This document shows, piece by piece, positions 32,772 through 40,624 of a DNA stretch of 64,000 bases. Origin of the DNA: Mucisphaera sp965279675. GTDB lineage: Bacteria; Planctomycetota; Phycisphaerae; Phycisphaerales; Phycisphaeraceae. The position numbers and the translations under genes were made by a program. Within the stretch, counting starts at the first letter, position 1. Every line of letters starts with the position of its first letter. The stretch covers positions 1,426,001-1,490,000 of the forward strand of contig NZ_CBDIIJ010000002.1 in the NCBI RefSeq assembly GCF_965279675.1. The letters run 5' to 3'. The notes under the pieces were generated by a model. The model ran no database searches, was not told where the DNA came from, and saw only the letters and a program-made list of their open reading frames with translations.

Positions 32772-34250
32772 ATGGATACCTCACTCGCACCCCTCGACGC
32801 CCAGCTCTTCGGCCCGCCCCAGGCCCGCCACCTCCTCGCCCGCGCCGGCCTCGGCCCCGACCGCCAGAGAGCCCGGGAACTCGTCAGCCTCGGCCCCGTC
32901 ACCGCCGCCCAGGCCCTCCTCGACAGCCCCGACACCTCCAGCCTCCCCGACGCCCCGGTCGATCCCGATGTCCGCCGACCCTTCACCGAAGAAGAACGCC
33001 AGGCCTACCGCCGAGCCATCGCCTCCGACGACCCCGCCATCCAGCGACAAGCCCGCGAAGCCCGCCAGAGCCTCGACCGCATGGACCGACAGATGGTCCC
33101 CAAGCTCCAGGACTGGTGGATCGAACGCATGCTCGCCACCCCCGACCCTACCCGCGAGCACATGACGCTCTTCTGGCACGGCCACTTCGCCACCGCCCAC
33201 CAACCGGTCCGCGACACCTTCCTCATGTATCGCCAGAACGATTTCTTCCGCAGAAACGCCCTGGGCAGCTTCGCCACCCTCGCCCGATACATCGTCCGCG
33301 ACCCCGCGATGATCAAGTACCTCAACAACCACCAGAACCGCAAAGGCGAGCCCAACGAAAACCTCGCCCGCGAACTGATGGAACTCTTCACCCTCGGCGA
33401 AGGCGCCTACCGAGAACAGGACATCAAGGAAGGTGCCCGCGCCCTGACCGGCTTCACCTACCAGGACAACGACTTCAATCTCAACCAACGCCAGCACGAC
33501 GACGGCAACAAGACCATCCTCGGACGCAAAGGCCGATTCGATGGCGACGACTTCGTCAACATCCTCCTCGCCCAGCAGGCCTGCGCCCGCTACATCGCCC
33601 TCAAGCTCTACCGCCACCTCGTCGCCGATGTCTCTGACCGCTTCGACGATCTCACCCCACCCATCAAGTCCGTCGTCGATCAACTCGCCAGACGTCTCCG
33701 CCGCGACAACTACGACCTCAAGCCCACCCTCCAAACCCTCCTCGCCAGCCGCCACTTCCACGACCCTGCCATCGTCGGCCAGAAGATCAAGAGCCCTATC
33801 CAACTCGTGACCGGCACCGCACGCGCACTCCAGACGCCCAACCGATCAACCACCCAACTTCGCAACGGTTTCCGAGCCATGGGCCAGAGCGTCTTCGACC
33901 CGCCCTCTGTCGCCGGCTGGCCCGTCGGCCGAGCCTGGATCAACACCTCAACCCTCTTCGCCCGCCAGAACACTTGCGTCTACCTCCTCACCGGCAAAGT
34001 CCCCGGCCGCAACTGGAACCGACGCAACACCAACTACGAGCCCATGAAGCTCATCGCCGGCATGGACCCCGCCGACACCCGGACCATCGCCAACACCCTC
34101 ATCGACGACCTCCTCGGCCATCACCTTTCCGATGAACGCCGAAAGCCTCTCGTCGACTTCCTGACCGCCGAGAACAAGCCCGCCAACAACGACCGCCTCA
34201 TCGGCTTCCTAACCCTCGTCACCGCCATGCCCGAATACCAGCTCTGCTAG
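32772..34250 (+). CDS. DUF1800 family protein
   Basis: A 492-aa protein of a family common in planctomycetes. Diagnostic blocks are MTLFWHGHFATAH at about residue 130 and LARELMELFTLGEGAYRE near 200, then DVARAFTG-like AREALTGFTYQD. No classical signal peptide is seen at the chosen ATG. It is encoded directly before a DUF1501 gene, the usual pairing, which suggests the two work together, probably at the cell envelope. Biochemical role is not established for the family. Confidence 0.88.
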   Translation: MDTSLAPLDAQLFGPPQARHLLARAGLGPDRQRARELVSLGPVTAAQALLDSPDTSSLPDAPVDPDVRRPFTEEERQAYRRAIASDDPAIQRQAREARQSLDRMDRQMVPKLQDWWIERMLATPDPTREHMTLFWHGHFATAHQPVRDTFLMYRQNDFFRRNALGSFATLARYIVRDPAMIKYLNNHQNRKGEPNENLARELMELFTLGEGAYREQDIKEGARALTGFTYQDNDFNLNQRQHDDGNKTILGRKGRFDGDDFVNILLAQQACARYIALKLYRHLVADVSDRFDDLTPPIKSVVDQLARRLRRDNYDLKPTLQTLLASRHFHDPAIVGQKIKSPIQLVTGTARALQTPNRSTTQLRNGFRAMGQSVFDPPSVAGWPVGRAWINTSTLFARQNTCVYLLTGKVPGRNWNRRNTNYEPMKLIAGMDPADTRTIANTLIDDLLGHHLSDERRKPLVDFLTAENKPANNDRLIGFLTLVTAMPEYQLC

Positions 34251-34281
34251 TCACTAACCAGGAAAACCCAAGAGCCCATCC

Positions 34282-35607
34282 ATGAGCGAAAAACTCCCCT
34301 TCACCCGACGCGAGTTCCTCCAGTCCAGCCTGGCACTCATGTCCACGCTCGGCACCATGCCCGGCTTCCTCGCCCACGCCTCCGCAGCCGCCAACGACCC
34401 CGCCGCACTGCTCAACCCCGCCTCCGTCACCGAAGGCCGCGTCCTCGTCGTTATCCAGCTCTCCGGTGGCAACGACGGCCTCAACACCGTGATCCCGGCC
34501 GCCATGCCCGAGTACTACAAACTCCGCTCCGGCCTCGCCGTCCAACAACGCGACGTCCTCCAACTCGACGACCGCTCCGGCATCGGCCTCCACCCCAACA
34601 TGCGCGCCACCCAGGAGATGTTCCAGGACGGACAGGCCACCATCATCCAGGGCGTCGGCTACCCCAACCCCAATCGCTCACACTTCGCCTCTATGGACGT
34701 CTGGCACGCCGGCGACACCCGAGCCGCCGACGGCCACCGCGGCATCGGCTGGATCGGTAAGGCCTTCGACGCCCAACAGGCCAGATCCCGCAACGACGAC
34801 CAAAGCCTCCACTGCATCACCGTCGGCGAAGAAACGCCCATGGCCACCGTCGGCGAACAGGCCAAGCCCGTCGCCTTCTCAAGAGCCGAACTCTTCGAAT
34901 GGTCCGGCAAAGGGCTCCACCCCAAACTCCGCAACACCTACGACCGACTCCACAACACACCCATCCCCAACCCCGCCGACACCATGGCCGCCATGACCAC
35001 GCCCGCACGAGCCACCGGCATCGGCGGCGCCGCCGACTTCGTCTTCCGCACCGCGCTCGATGCCCGCGCCGCCCCCACGCAGGTCCGAAAAGCCGTCTCC
35101 CGCGACAGCGAAACCCAGTTCCCAAACTCCGGCCTCAGCCGCCAACTCCGCGCCGTCGCCTCCATGATCGCCGCCGAACTCCCCACCCGCATCTACTACG
35201 TCGCCCTCGGCGGCTTCGACACCCACGCCAACCAGGCCAACACCCACGCCCGACTCCTCGAACAATTCTCCCAAGCCGTCCAGGCCTTCTACCGCGAACT
35301 CGCCGCCATCGGCCAGGACCAACGCGTCCTTACCATGGCCTTCTCCGAGTTCGGCCGACGGGTCGACACCAACGGCTCCAACGGCACCGACCACGGCGCC
35401 GCCGGCCCCCTCTTCCTCTTCGGCCCGCCCGCCCGCGCCGGGCTCGTCGGCCCACACCCCTCCCTCCAGGACCTCGACCGAGGCGACCTCAAGTTCAACA
35501 TCGACTTCCGCTCCGTCTACGCCACCCTCCTCGACGACTGGCTCGGCCTCGACAGCCGCGCCGCCCTCGGCAAACGCTTCCGCACCCTACCCGTCCTCGA
35601 TACCTGA
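34282..35607 (+). CDS. DUF1501 family protein, probable Tat substrate
   Basis: A 441-aa protein with a twin-arginine signal (FTRREFLQSSLALMST) cut near HASAAAND, so it is exported folded. The family blocks VVIQLSGGNDGLNTVIP at about residue 53, YYVALGGFDTHANQ near 300 and FSEFGRRVDTNGSNGTDHGAAG near 350 resemble the alkaline phosphatase/sulfatase fold. It follows the DUF1800 gene by 31 bases. Metal binding is likely from the His and Asp positions. Substrate unknown. Confidence 0.9.
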   Translation: MSEKLPFTRREFLQSSLALMSTLGTMPGFLAHASAAANDPAALLNPASVTEGRVLVVIQLSGGNDGLNTVIPAAMPEYYKLRSGLAVQQRDVLQLDDRSGIGLHPNMRATQEMFQDGQATIIQGVGYPNPNRSHFASMDVWHAGDTRAADGHRGIGWIGKAFDAQQARSRNDDQSLHCITVGEETPMATVGEQAKPVAFSRAELFEWSGKGLHPKLRNTYDRLHNTPIPNPADTMAAMTTPARATGIGGAADFVFRTALDARAAPTQVRKAVSRDSETQFPNSGLSRQLRAVASMIAAELPTRIYYVALGGFDTHANQANTHARLLEQFSQAVQAFYRELAAIGQDQRVLTMAFSEFGRRVDTNGSNGTDHGAAGPLFLFGPPARAGLVGPHPSLQDLDRGDLKFNIDFRSVYATLLDDWLGLDSRAALGKRFRTLPVLDT

Positions 35608-35613
35608 TCGCAC

Positions 35614-36498
35614 TCAGCCCGGCTTGCGCAATACAAGATCCATCCGGTGCCCAAGCCCCAAACGCCCGGCGACCGCAGCCATCACCTTGTCACCCAGCCT
35701 CTCCCACCGCGATCCCTTGCCCCGGTGTCCCGCCACACTCGATCGATACCCGTGTGTTCGCAGCGACGCGATCTCCAGGCCCGCCGCCTCGCAATAAGCA
35801 CGCATGCTCACCAGCGTCGGCACATAGAGATGAGCCTGATTGAAGTAGGGCCACCGGCTCGTCGTCCGCTTCAAACACAGGCTCTCGCCATTGATCGTGT
35901 GCACGTAGATCGAACCGCCTGCACGGAGCGACGCTGACAGAGCACCCAGCACCGCCGCCGGCTGCTCCAGATGCTCAAATACGTTGTCCAGCAGAATCAC
36001 GTCGTACGCATCCGCTTCTAAAGCCACATTCTCAATCAGCCCCAGATCCATAGCCAGACCAAACCGCTCTGCCGCCCGCTCCACCGCAAACCGCGAAAGC
36101 TCGTTCCCACGCACCTCAAACCCCAGATCCCTCGCCGCCAGCATCCGATACCCCAGCCCCGCGCCCACCTCGTACAACCGCTTGCCTCCGCAATCACCAA
36201 CCAGCGACGACAGATGCGCACGGTTCTTCGCCACCATCCGATCCAGCGCCGCACCATCCAACTCGTGGCCGCGCCACCAGTTGTCATATCGCTCGGTCGA
36301 AGCCTCGCTGTCCGGAAACACCTCCCGCTGCAACTGACCGCTCTCACCACACATCCAGTAAGCCCCGCCGTCGGTCGCCATCCGCCGATGCATCGTCACA
36401 CGCCCCAACGCATCACAACGTCGCTCCTCCGAGGAGGAACCATCCAGACCCCGCCAGACAGGCTTCAGGATTGCAGGCAACTCGGCAGTCACATCCAT
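35614..36498 (-). CDS. SAM-dependent methyltransferase
   Basis: A 294-aa protein with a class I methyltransferase core: LYEVGAGLGYRMLAARDLGF at about residue 140, then VILLDNVFEHLEQPAAVLG. The layout (zinc-less N-terminal part, methyltransferase, C-terminal YRSSV tail) resembles glycan or lipid methyltransferases of surface clusters. The start is the ATG at 36498. The frame is open to 36651, but a TATGAT box exactly six bases before 36498 supports this start. It is divergent from the neighbouring methyltransferase gene at 36573. Confidence 0.75.
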   Translation of the reverse strand: MDVTAELPAILKPVWRGLDGSSSEERRCDALGRVTMHRRMATDGGAYWMCGESGQLQREVFPDSEASTERYDNWWRGHELDGAALDRMVAKNRAHLSSLVGDCGGKRLYEVGAGLGYRMLAARDLGFEVRGNELSRFAVERAAERFGLAMDLGLIENVALEADAYDVILLDNVFEHLEQPAAVLGALSASLRAGGSIYVHTINGESLCLKRTTSRWPYFNQAHLYVPTLVSMRAYCEAAGLEIASLRTHGYRSSVAGHRGKGSRWERLGDKVMAAVAGRLGLGHRMDLVLRKPG

Positions 36499-36510
36499 CA
36501 ACGCATCATA
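36499..36510 (-). promoter_or_regulatory. Candidate leaderless -10 box of the methyltransferase gene
   Basis: On the minus strand TATGAT (36505-36510) is followed by six bases and the ATG at 36498, the same spacing as before prmC, argH and ruvC. Confidence 0.45.
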
Positions 36511-36572
36511 AACCGACCAGCCACCGGAAGGCTCACCGCTATACTGAGCCCGCACCCATCCACGGCGAAAAC

Positions 36573-37313
36573 ATGAAATCACTCTTCTACAACCTGCTCG
36601 CCGCCAGCCATCACCAGCTGGCGACCTCTGAAAGAAAGCGACTCGAAGCACTCATCCCCCCAGGCCCGGCACGCGTCGCACTGCCCTTTGTGTTCAAGGC
36701 CAAAGGCCACTTCAAAGCCATCGCCCCCCGGCAGAATCCCTCCGAGATCGAAGCCCTCTACCTCCTCGTCCGCGAACAGCAACCCAGGACAGTCGTCGAG
36801 ATCGGAACCTCACGAGGCGGGTCGCTCTACCTCTGGTGTCAGGCCGCGCACCCGCAGGCCCACATCGTCAGCATCGATATGCCAGGCGGCTCCTTTGGCG
36901 GGTCCTACCCCGACTGCCGTGAACCCTTCTACAAAGCCTTCGCCACCGGTCAGCAAACCGTCGACCTCATCCGCGCCGACTCACACCTCGCCGACACCAG
37001 AAACCAGACCGCGCAGGCACTCAACCACCAACCCGTCGACTTCCTCTTCATCGACGGCGATCACCGGTACGAAGGCGTCAAGCAGGACTTCCAGCTCTAC
37101 GCGCCCCTCGTCCGCCCAGGCGGGCTCATCGCCTTCCACGACATACTCCCAAGACCCGACATGCCCGATATCCAGGTCCACAAACTCTGGAACGACATCC
37201 GCGACCGCTACGACACCCGCGAAATCGTCGGACCCGAAGGCTCAGGACGAACCATCGGCATCGGATGCCTCACCGTTCCCGAGAACGGCATCCCCCAAGC
37301 CGACCCCGCTTAA
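36573..37313 (+). CDS. Class I SAM-dependent methyltransferase, CmcI/Methyltransf_24 type
   Basis: A 246-aa protein. The core TVVEIGTSRGGSLYLWCQ at about residue 75 is the SAM site, followed by VSIDMPGGSFGGSY and FLFIDGDHRYEGVKQDF, the metal-linked motif of cephalosporin hydroxylase-like or sugar methyltransferases. The ATG at 36573 is chosen; TATACT at 36540-36545 may be its -10 box. It is followed 3 bases later by the sulfotransferase gene, so both likely act on one glycan. Confidence 0.75.
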   Translation: MKSLFYNLLAASHHQLATSERKRLEALIPPGPARVALPFVFKAKGHFKAIAPRQNPSEIEALYLLVREQQPRTVVEIGTSRGGSLYLWCQAAHPQAHIVSIDMPGGSFGGSYPDCREPFYKAFATGQQTVDLIRADSHLADTRNQTAQALNHQPVDFLFIDGDHRYEGVKQDFQLYAPLVRPGGLIAFHDILPRPDMPDIQVHKLWNDIRDRYDTREIVGPEGSGRTIGIGCLTVPENGIPQADPA

Positions 37314-37316
37314 CCC

Positions 37317-38111
37317 ATGCGCCGACACGTCTCACAAGCCCTCCGAAACGCCTGGTACCTCGGCCTCAACCAGCCACGACTCACCGTCCGACCCACCGAC
37401 GGCTTCCTCGTCTCCTGGCCGCGATCGGGCAACACCTGGATGCGCTACATGCTCGCCGAGGTTCTCGTCCCCAACAACGACCTCGACATGACGCAGATCG
37501 AAGACCTCATCCCCATCGTCGACAGACCCGATTTCACCGCCGCACTCAGACAACTCGACAACCGCCAGCCACCCAGACTCTTCAAAAGCCACGAACTCGT
37601 CGACACCCGCTGCCTCACCGGCCGTGTCATCTACATCGTCCGCGACCCCCGCGACGCCATCCCCTCCTTCTACAAATACCGAACCCAGCGGTCACGATGG
37701 AAAATGACCTGGGATCGCTTCTTCACGCAATCCATCGCCAACAAGCACCGCTACGGCAGCTGGCACCGCCACGTCGCCGGCTGGCTCAAACACAGCGACC
37801 ACCCCAACTTCCTCCTTGTCCGCTACGAGGACATGCTCGCCGACGCCGCCCGCGAACTCGCAAGAGTCGTCCAGCACCTCGGACTCACCGCCGATCAGAG
37901 ACTCATCCAACAAGCCGTCGAACGCTCCTCCGTCGATCGCGTCTCTCACGGCTTCGCCAAAGTCGCCAGCACACGGGGTCTCGCCTTCCAAGGCGGGTCC
38001 GGCGGCGGCACCGGCAAAGCCCGAGACAACTTCTCACCCCAGCAAACCCAACAACTCATCAACCAGAACCGGGACATCCTCCGCCAACTCGATTACCCCC
38101 TCGACGACTGA
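37317..38111 (+). CDS. PAPS-dependent sulfotransferase
   Basis: A 264-aa enzyme that moves sulfate from PAPS to an acceptor, probably a carbohydrate or lipid. The 5'-phosphosulfate loop SWPRSGNTWMRYML is at about residues 31-44, and the 3'-phosphate site IVRDPRDAIPSFYKYR is near 105. The later FLLVRYEDML is also typical. Its 3' end overlaps the convergent glycosyltransferase gene by 19 bases. The neighbours suggest sulfation of a surface glycan. Confidence 0.85.
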   Translation: MRRHVSQALRNAWYLGLNQPRLTVRPTDGFLVSWPRSGNTWMRYMLAEVLVPNNDLDMTQIEDLIPIVDRPDFTAALRQLDNRQPPRLFKSHELVDTRCLTGRVIYIVRDPRDAIPSFYKYRTQRSRWKMTWDRFFTQSIANKHRYGSWHRHVAGWLKHSDHPNFLLVRYEDMLADAARELARVVQHLGLTADQRLIQQAVERSSVDRVSHGFAKVASTRGLAFQGGSGGGTGKARDNFSPQQTQQLINQNRDILRQLDYPLDD

Positions 38112-39118
38112 CCCCCGCCACGACCAGATAACGCCCCTGCGATCGCTCCCACCAGCCGCTCCCTGGCATGCACGGCCTCGATGTACGACCGGCCCGCCTC
38201 GCCCGTCCTGACCCTCTGCTCACCAGCAGTCATCGCGTCGATCGCGTCAACCCAGTCATCCTGACCCGCCGCACACCACCCGCGATCACCCGGTCCGGCC
38301 CTACCAACCCCCGCCACCACCAGATTCTCACCCACCGCCGAGCCCACCCAGGGCATCCCATAGGCCATGTACTGAAGCACCTTGTAGGGGCACTTTCCCC
38401 GCGTCCACGCCGTGTCAGGCATCGGACACAAGCCCACATGGCACTCACGCAGCGCCGCCGTCTGCTCCACCTCCGACCACCGACGAAAATCAACATCAAG
38501 CCCGCCAAAACGCATCGGCTCGTGCGCTATCAGCCGTAGCACCACACGCCCCGCCAGCCGCTCAAGCGCCGGACGGATCAGCGACAGATAAGGCTGCGTC
38601 GCCCGCGAACCCAGCCACAGCAACGTCGGCGGGCCCGGTCGCTCCGACACCGGCAGCACCCCCTCGTCAGGCAGATCAATCGCCATCGGAACCACACGCA
38701 CGTCCCCGCAGTAAGCCCGCGCCAGACCAGCCAGATGCTCACTCGCCGTCGTCACCACGTCACAAGCACCCAGCATCCACGCAAACCGACGACGACGCGA
38801 CCAACTCGCCTTGCCCCCTCCAGCCGCACTCACCGTCAAGGGATCATCAAAATCAAACACCAGCCGCTTCGCATGCCGACGAATCACACGCAGATGCCAG
38901 GGCTGGGCCAGATGCCGCTGCCACCAGACCACATCAAAATCACCAAGCCCGCAATAGAAACGCCGCTGCCGCCACGTCCCATCCGGAATCACCCGCTCCT
39001 CGACATCAATCCCGCTCGCCGCCAACGGCTCCAGGTAGTGCTTGACCCGCTGCTCATAGCTCGCGGCATCGGGCTTCCGCGTCACCGCCACCACACGTAA
39101 CCGTCGCTCTTGATCCAT
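38093..39118 (-). CDS. Glycosyltransferase, GT4-like
   Basis: A 341-aa GT-B type protein. The N-terminal lobe has RVVAVTRKPDAASYEQRV and FDFDDPLTV. The C-terminal lobe has LLWLGSRATQPYLSLIRPAL, then GLCPMPDTAWTRGKCPYKVLQYMAYGMPWV, the donor-binding region. It reads towards the sulfotransferase gene and is divergent from the kinase-like gene at 39.2 kb. Donor and acceptor unknown. Confidence 0.8.
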   Translation of the reverse strand: MDQERRLRVVAVTRKPDAASYEQRVKHYLEPLAASGIDVEERVIPDGTWRQRRFYCGLGDFDVVWWQRHLAQPWHLRVIRRHAKRLVFDFDDPLTVSAAGGGKASWSRRRRFAWMLGACDVVTTASEHLAGLARAYCGDVRVVPMAIDLPDEGVLPVSERPGPPTLLWLGSRATQPYLSLIRPALERLAGRVVLRLIAHEPMRFGGLDVDFRRWSEVEQTAALRECHVGLCPMPDTAWTRGKCPYKVLQYMAYGMPWVGSAVGENLVVAGVGRAGPGDRGWCAAGQDDWVDAIDAMTAGEQRVRTGEAGRSYIEAVHARERLVGAIAGALSGRGGGQSSRG

Positions 39119-39160
39119 AATCCATCACAACCTACCGCGCTTCACCACAGCCACCCACCC

Positions 39161-39832
39161 ATGACCAGCCCACCACCCCAACCCGACACCCTCGCCGCCA
39201 CCTTCGACGACGCCCTCGAAGTCTTCAAGCACGACCACCGCAGCCGTGTCTGGCTCGCCCAGGCACCCGACCACACCCGCTGGGTCATCAAACAGTTCCT
39301 CCACAACCCCAGCCAGCAGCGTCGCGCCTGGAGACTCGGCCTCCACCCCGCCCAACGCGAGCGCCGCTCCCAGCGTCGCCTCACCAGGCAGCACATCCCC
39401 GTCGTCCCCGTCGCCGCCATCGGCATCGACCACCAGCACCTCGGCTACCTCATCACCCCCTACGCCGGTCCCTCTCTCCAGAGCCTCGCCAAAGACCCCG
39501 GCCAACTCACCCCCGCCTCCCGCCACCAACTCGCCCATAACCTCGGCCAACTCACCGGCCAACTCATGAACGCCGGCTGGTACAACCGTGACCACAAGGC
39601 CTCTAACATCGTCATCAGCACGGACAACCAGCCCCTGCTCATCGACACTCCTGGCATTCGTCCCCGACTTGGACGTACTCGCAAGCCAATACGCTTGATG
39701 ATCGATCGGTTGACTCAAACCCTACAATTCGACGCCGTTCATCTCGTTGTACCTTGCCTACGCAGGGCCTACATGGCAGGCCTGCGCAGGCAAGCCCCAC
39801 GTCTGATCCAGTATCTAACACCCGGAACCTGA
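39161..39832 (+). CDS. Kdo/heptose kinase-like protein (WaaP family)
   Basis: A 223-aa member of the lipopolysaccharide kinase group with a eukaryotic-like kinase core: VIKQFLHNPSQQRRAW (phosphate-binding lysine), YNRDHKASNIVI near residue 145 (catalytic Asp and Asn) and LLIDTPGI (metal aspartate). The likely substrate is a sugar in a lipid-linked glycan. Base composition falls towards the 3' end (31 G+C of 60 at 39661-39720), leading into the low-GC FkbM gene, so the last part may have been replaced together with that neighbour. Confidence 0.75.
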   Translation: MTSPPPQPDTLAATFDDALEVFKHDHRSRVWLAQAPDHTRWVIKQFLHNPSQQRRAWRLGLHPAQRERRSQRRLTRQHIPVVPVAAIGIDHQHLGYLITPYAGPSLQSLAKDPGQLTPASRHQLAHNLGQLTGQLMNAGWYNRDHKASNIVISTDNQPLLIDTPGIRPRLGRTRKPIRLMIDRLTQTLQFDAVHLVVPCLRRAYMAGLRRQAPRLIQYLTPGT

Positions 39833-39836
39833 TCTC

Positions 39837-40553
39837 ATGCCAAAGCTCCTCCGCACACTCCTTCGCAAAACAGCTCATCGCAAAGATGGCAATCTCATCA
39901 GTTTGGATGACCCATACCAGATCATCCCGCAGTTACTAAGCCAGACCTCTGTGACGGGTATCCTTGACATTGGTGCGAGTGATGGTCGAATCAGCCGTCG
40001 CTTGCTGAAGCTTTTTCCCCAGGCCCATAGCTGGGGCTTCGAGCCGAACGTCAAGTTCAATGATCAACTTGACTTGCTTCAGACTGAGCCCAATAGCCGT
40101 TTTACACCCGTGCAGGCAGCGCTATCTGATACGGCCGGTAACGCCACACTCCACCTCGCTCAGAACCCAGGACAGACCTCGTTATTCAGACCCACAGAGG
40201 AACGACTCAGCGAAAGCCCCATGGTGGGCGAGCTTCCAGTCAAGGCCTTTCGTCTTGACGATTGGTGGGAAGAGAAGAACAAGCCCGAAATCCAACTCCT
40301 GAAACTCGATATCCAAGGAGGAGAAGCCGCCGCACTTCGGGGCGGTCAGAAATTACTGAGATCCACGGCTAGGTTGGTTTACACAGAAGTTTTCTTTAAT
40401 CCATTGTACCGAGACGCTGCTGTCTTCAGTGATATCGATCAGGCCCTACGCCAGGCCGGTTTCCTGCTCTACAACATCTATAAAATAGGCACCCTCTCTC
40501 CCGATCGACTACGACACGCTAACGTCATCTACACCCGCGATCTGCCCCTATGA
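39837..40553 (+). CDS. FkbM-family methyltransferase, low-GC patch
   Basis: A 238-aa methyltransferase of the FkbM type, which O-methylates sugars or polyketides. It has GILDIGASDGRISRRLL at about residue 40, FEPNVKF, LLKLDIQGGEAAALRGG near 155 and YTEVFFNPLY. Its codons are unlike the neighbours (40381-40440 has 25 G+C of 60), a sign of transfer. It begins 4 bases after the kinase gene and its stop overlaps, as ATGA, the start of a 24-codon ORF that runs into lepA. Confidence 0.85.
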   Translation: MPKLLRTLLRKTAHRKDGNLISLDDPYQIIPQLLSQTSVTGILDIGASDGRISRRLLKLFPQAHSWGFEPNVKFNDQLDLLQTEPNSRFTPVQAALSDTAGNATLHLAQNPGQTSLFRPTEERLSESPMVGELPVKAFRLDDWWEEKNKPEIQLLKLDIQGGEAAALRGGQKLLRSTARLVYTEVFFNPLYRDAAVFSDIDQALRQAGFLLYNIYKIGTLSPDRLRHANVIYTRDLPL

Positions 40554-40624
40554 TCGTTATCGGTGTCCCTGGAAGGGGATTTCTCGCTACAACTCGTAGG
40601 CCATTTATTCACTTAAGCACATGA
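40550..40624 (+). pseudogene. 24-codon ORF between FkbM gene and lepA, probable remnant
   Basis: The ATG at 40550 shares ATGA with the FkbM stop, and the TGA at 40622 shares ATGA with the lepA start. The peptide MIVIGVPGRGFLATTRR resembles the start of a P-loop or sulfotransferase-like protein. It may be the cut 5' end of a gene brought in with the FkbM patch, or a coupling ORF that passes ribosomes to lepA. Confidence 0.35.
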
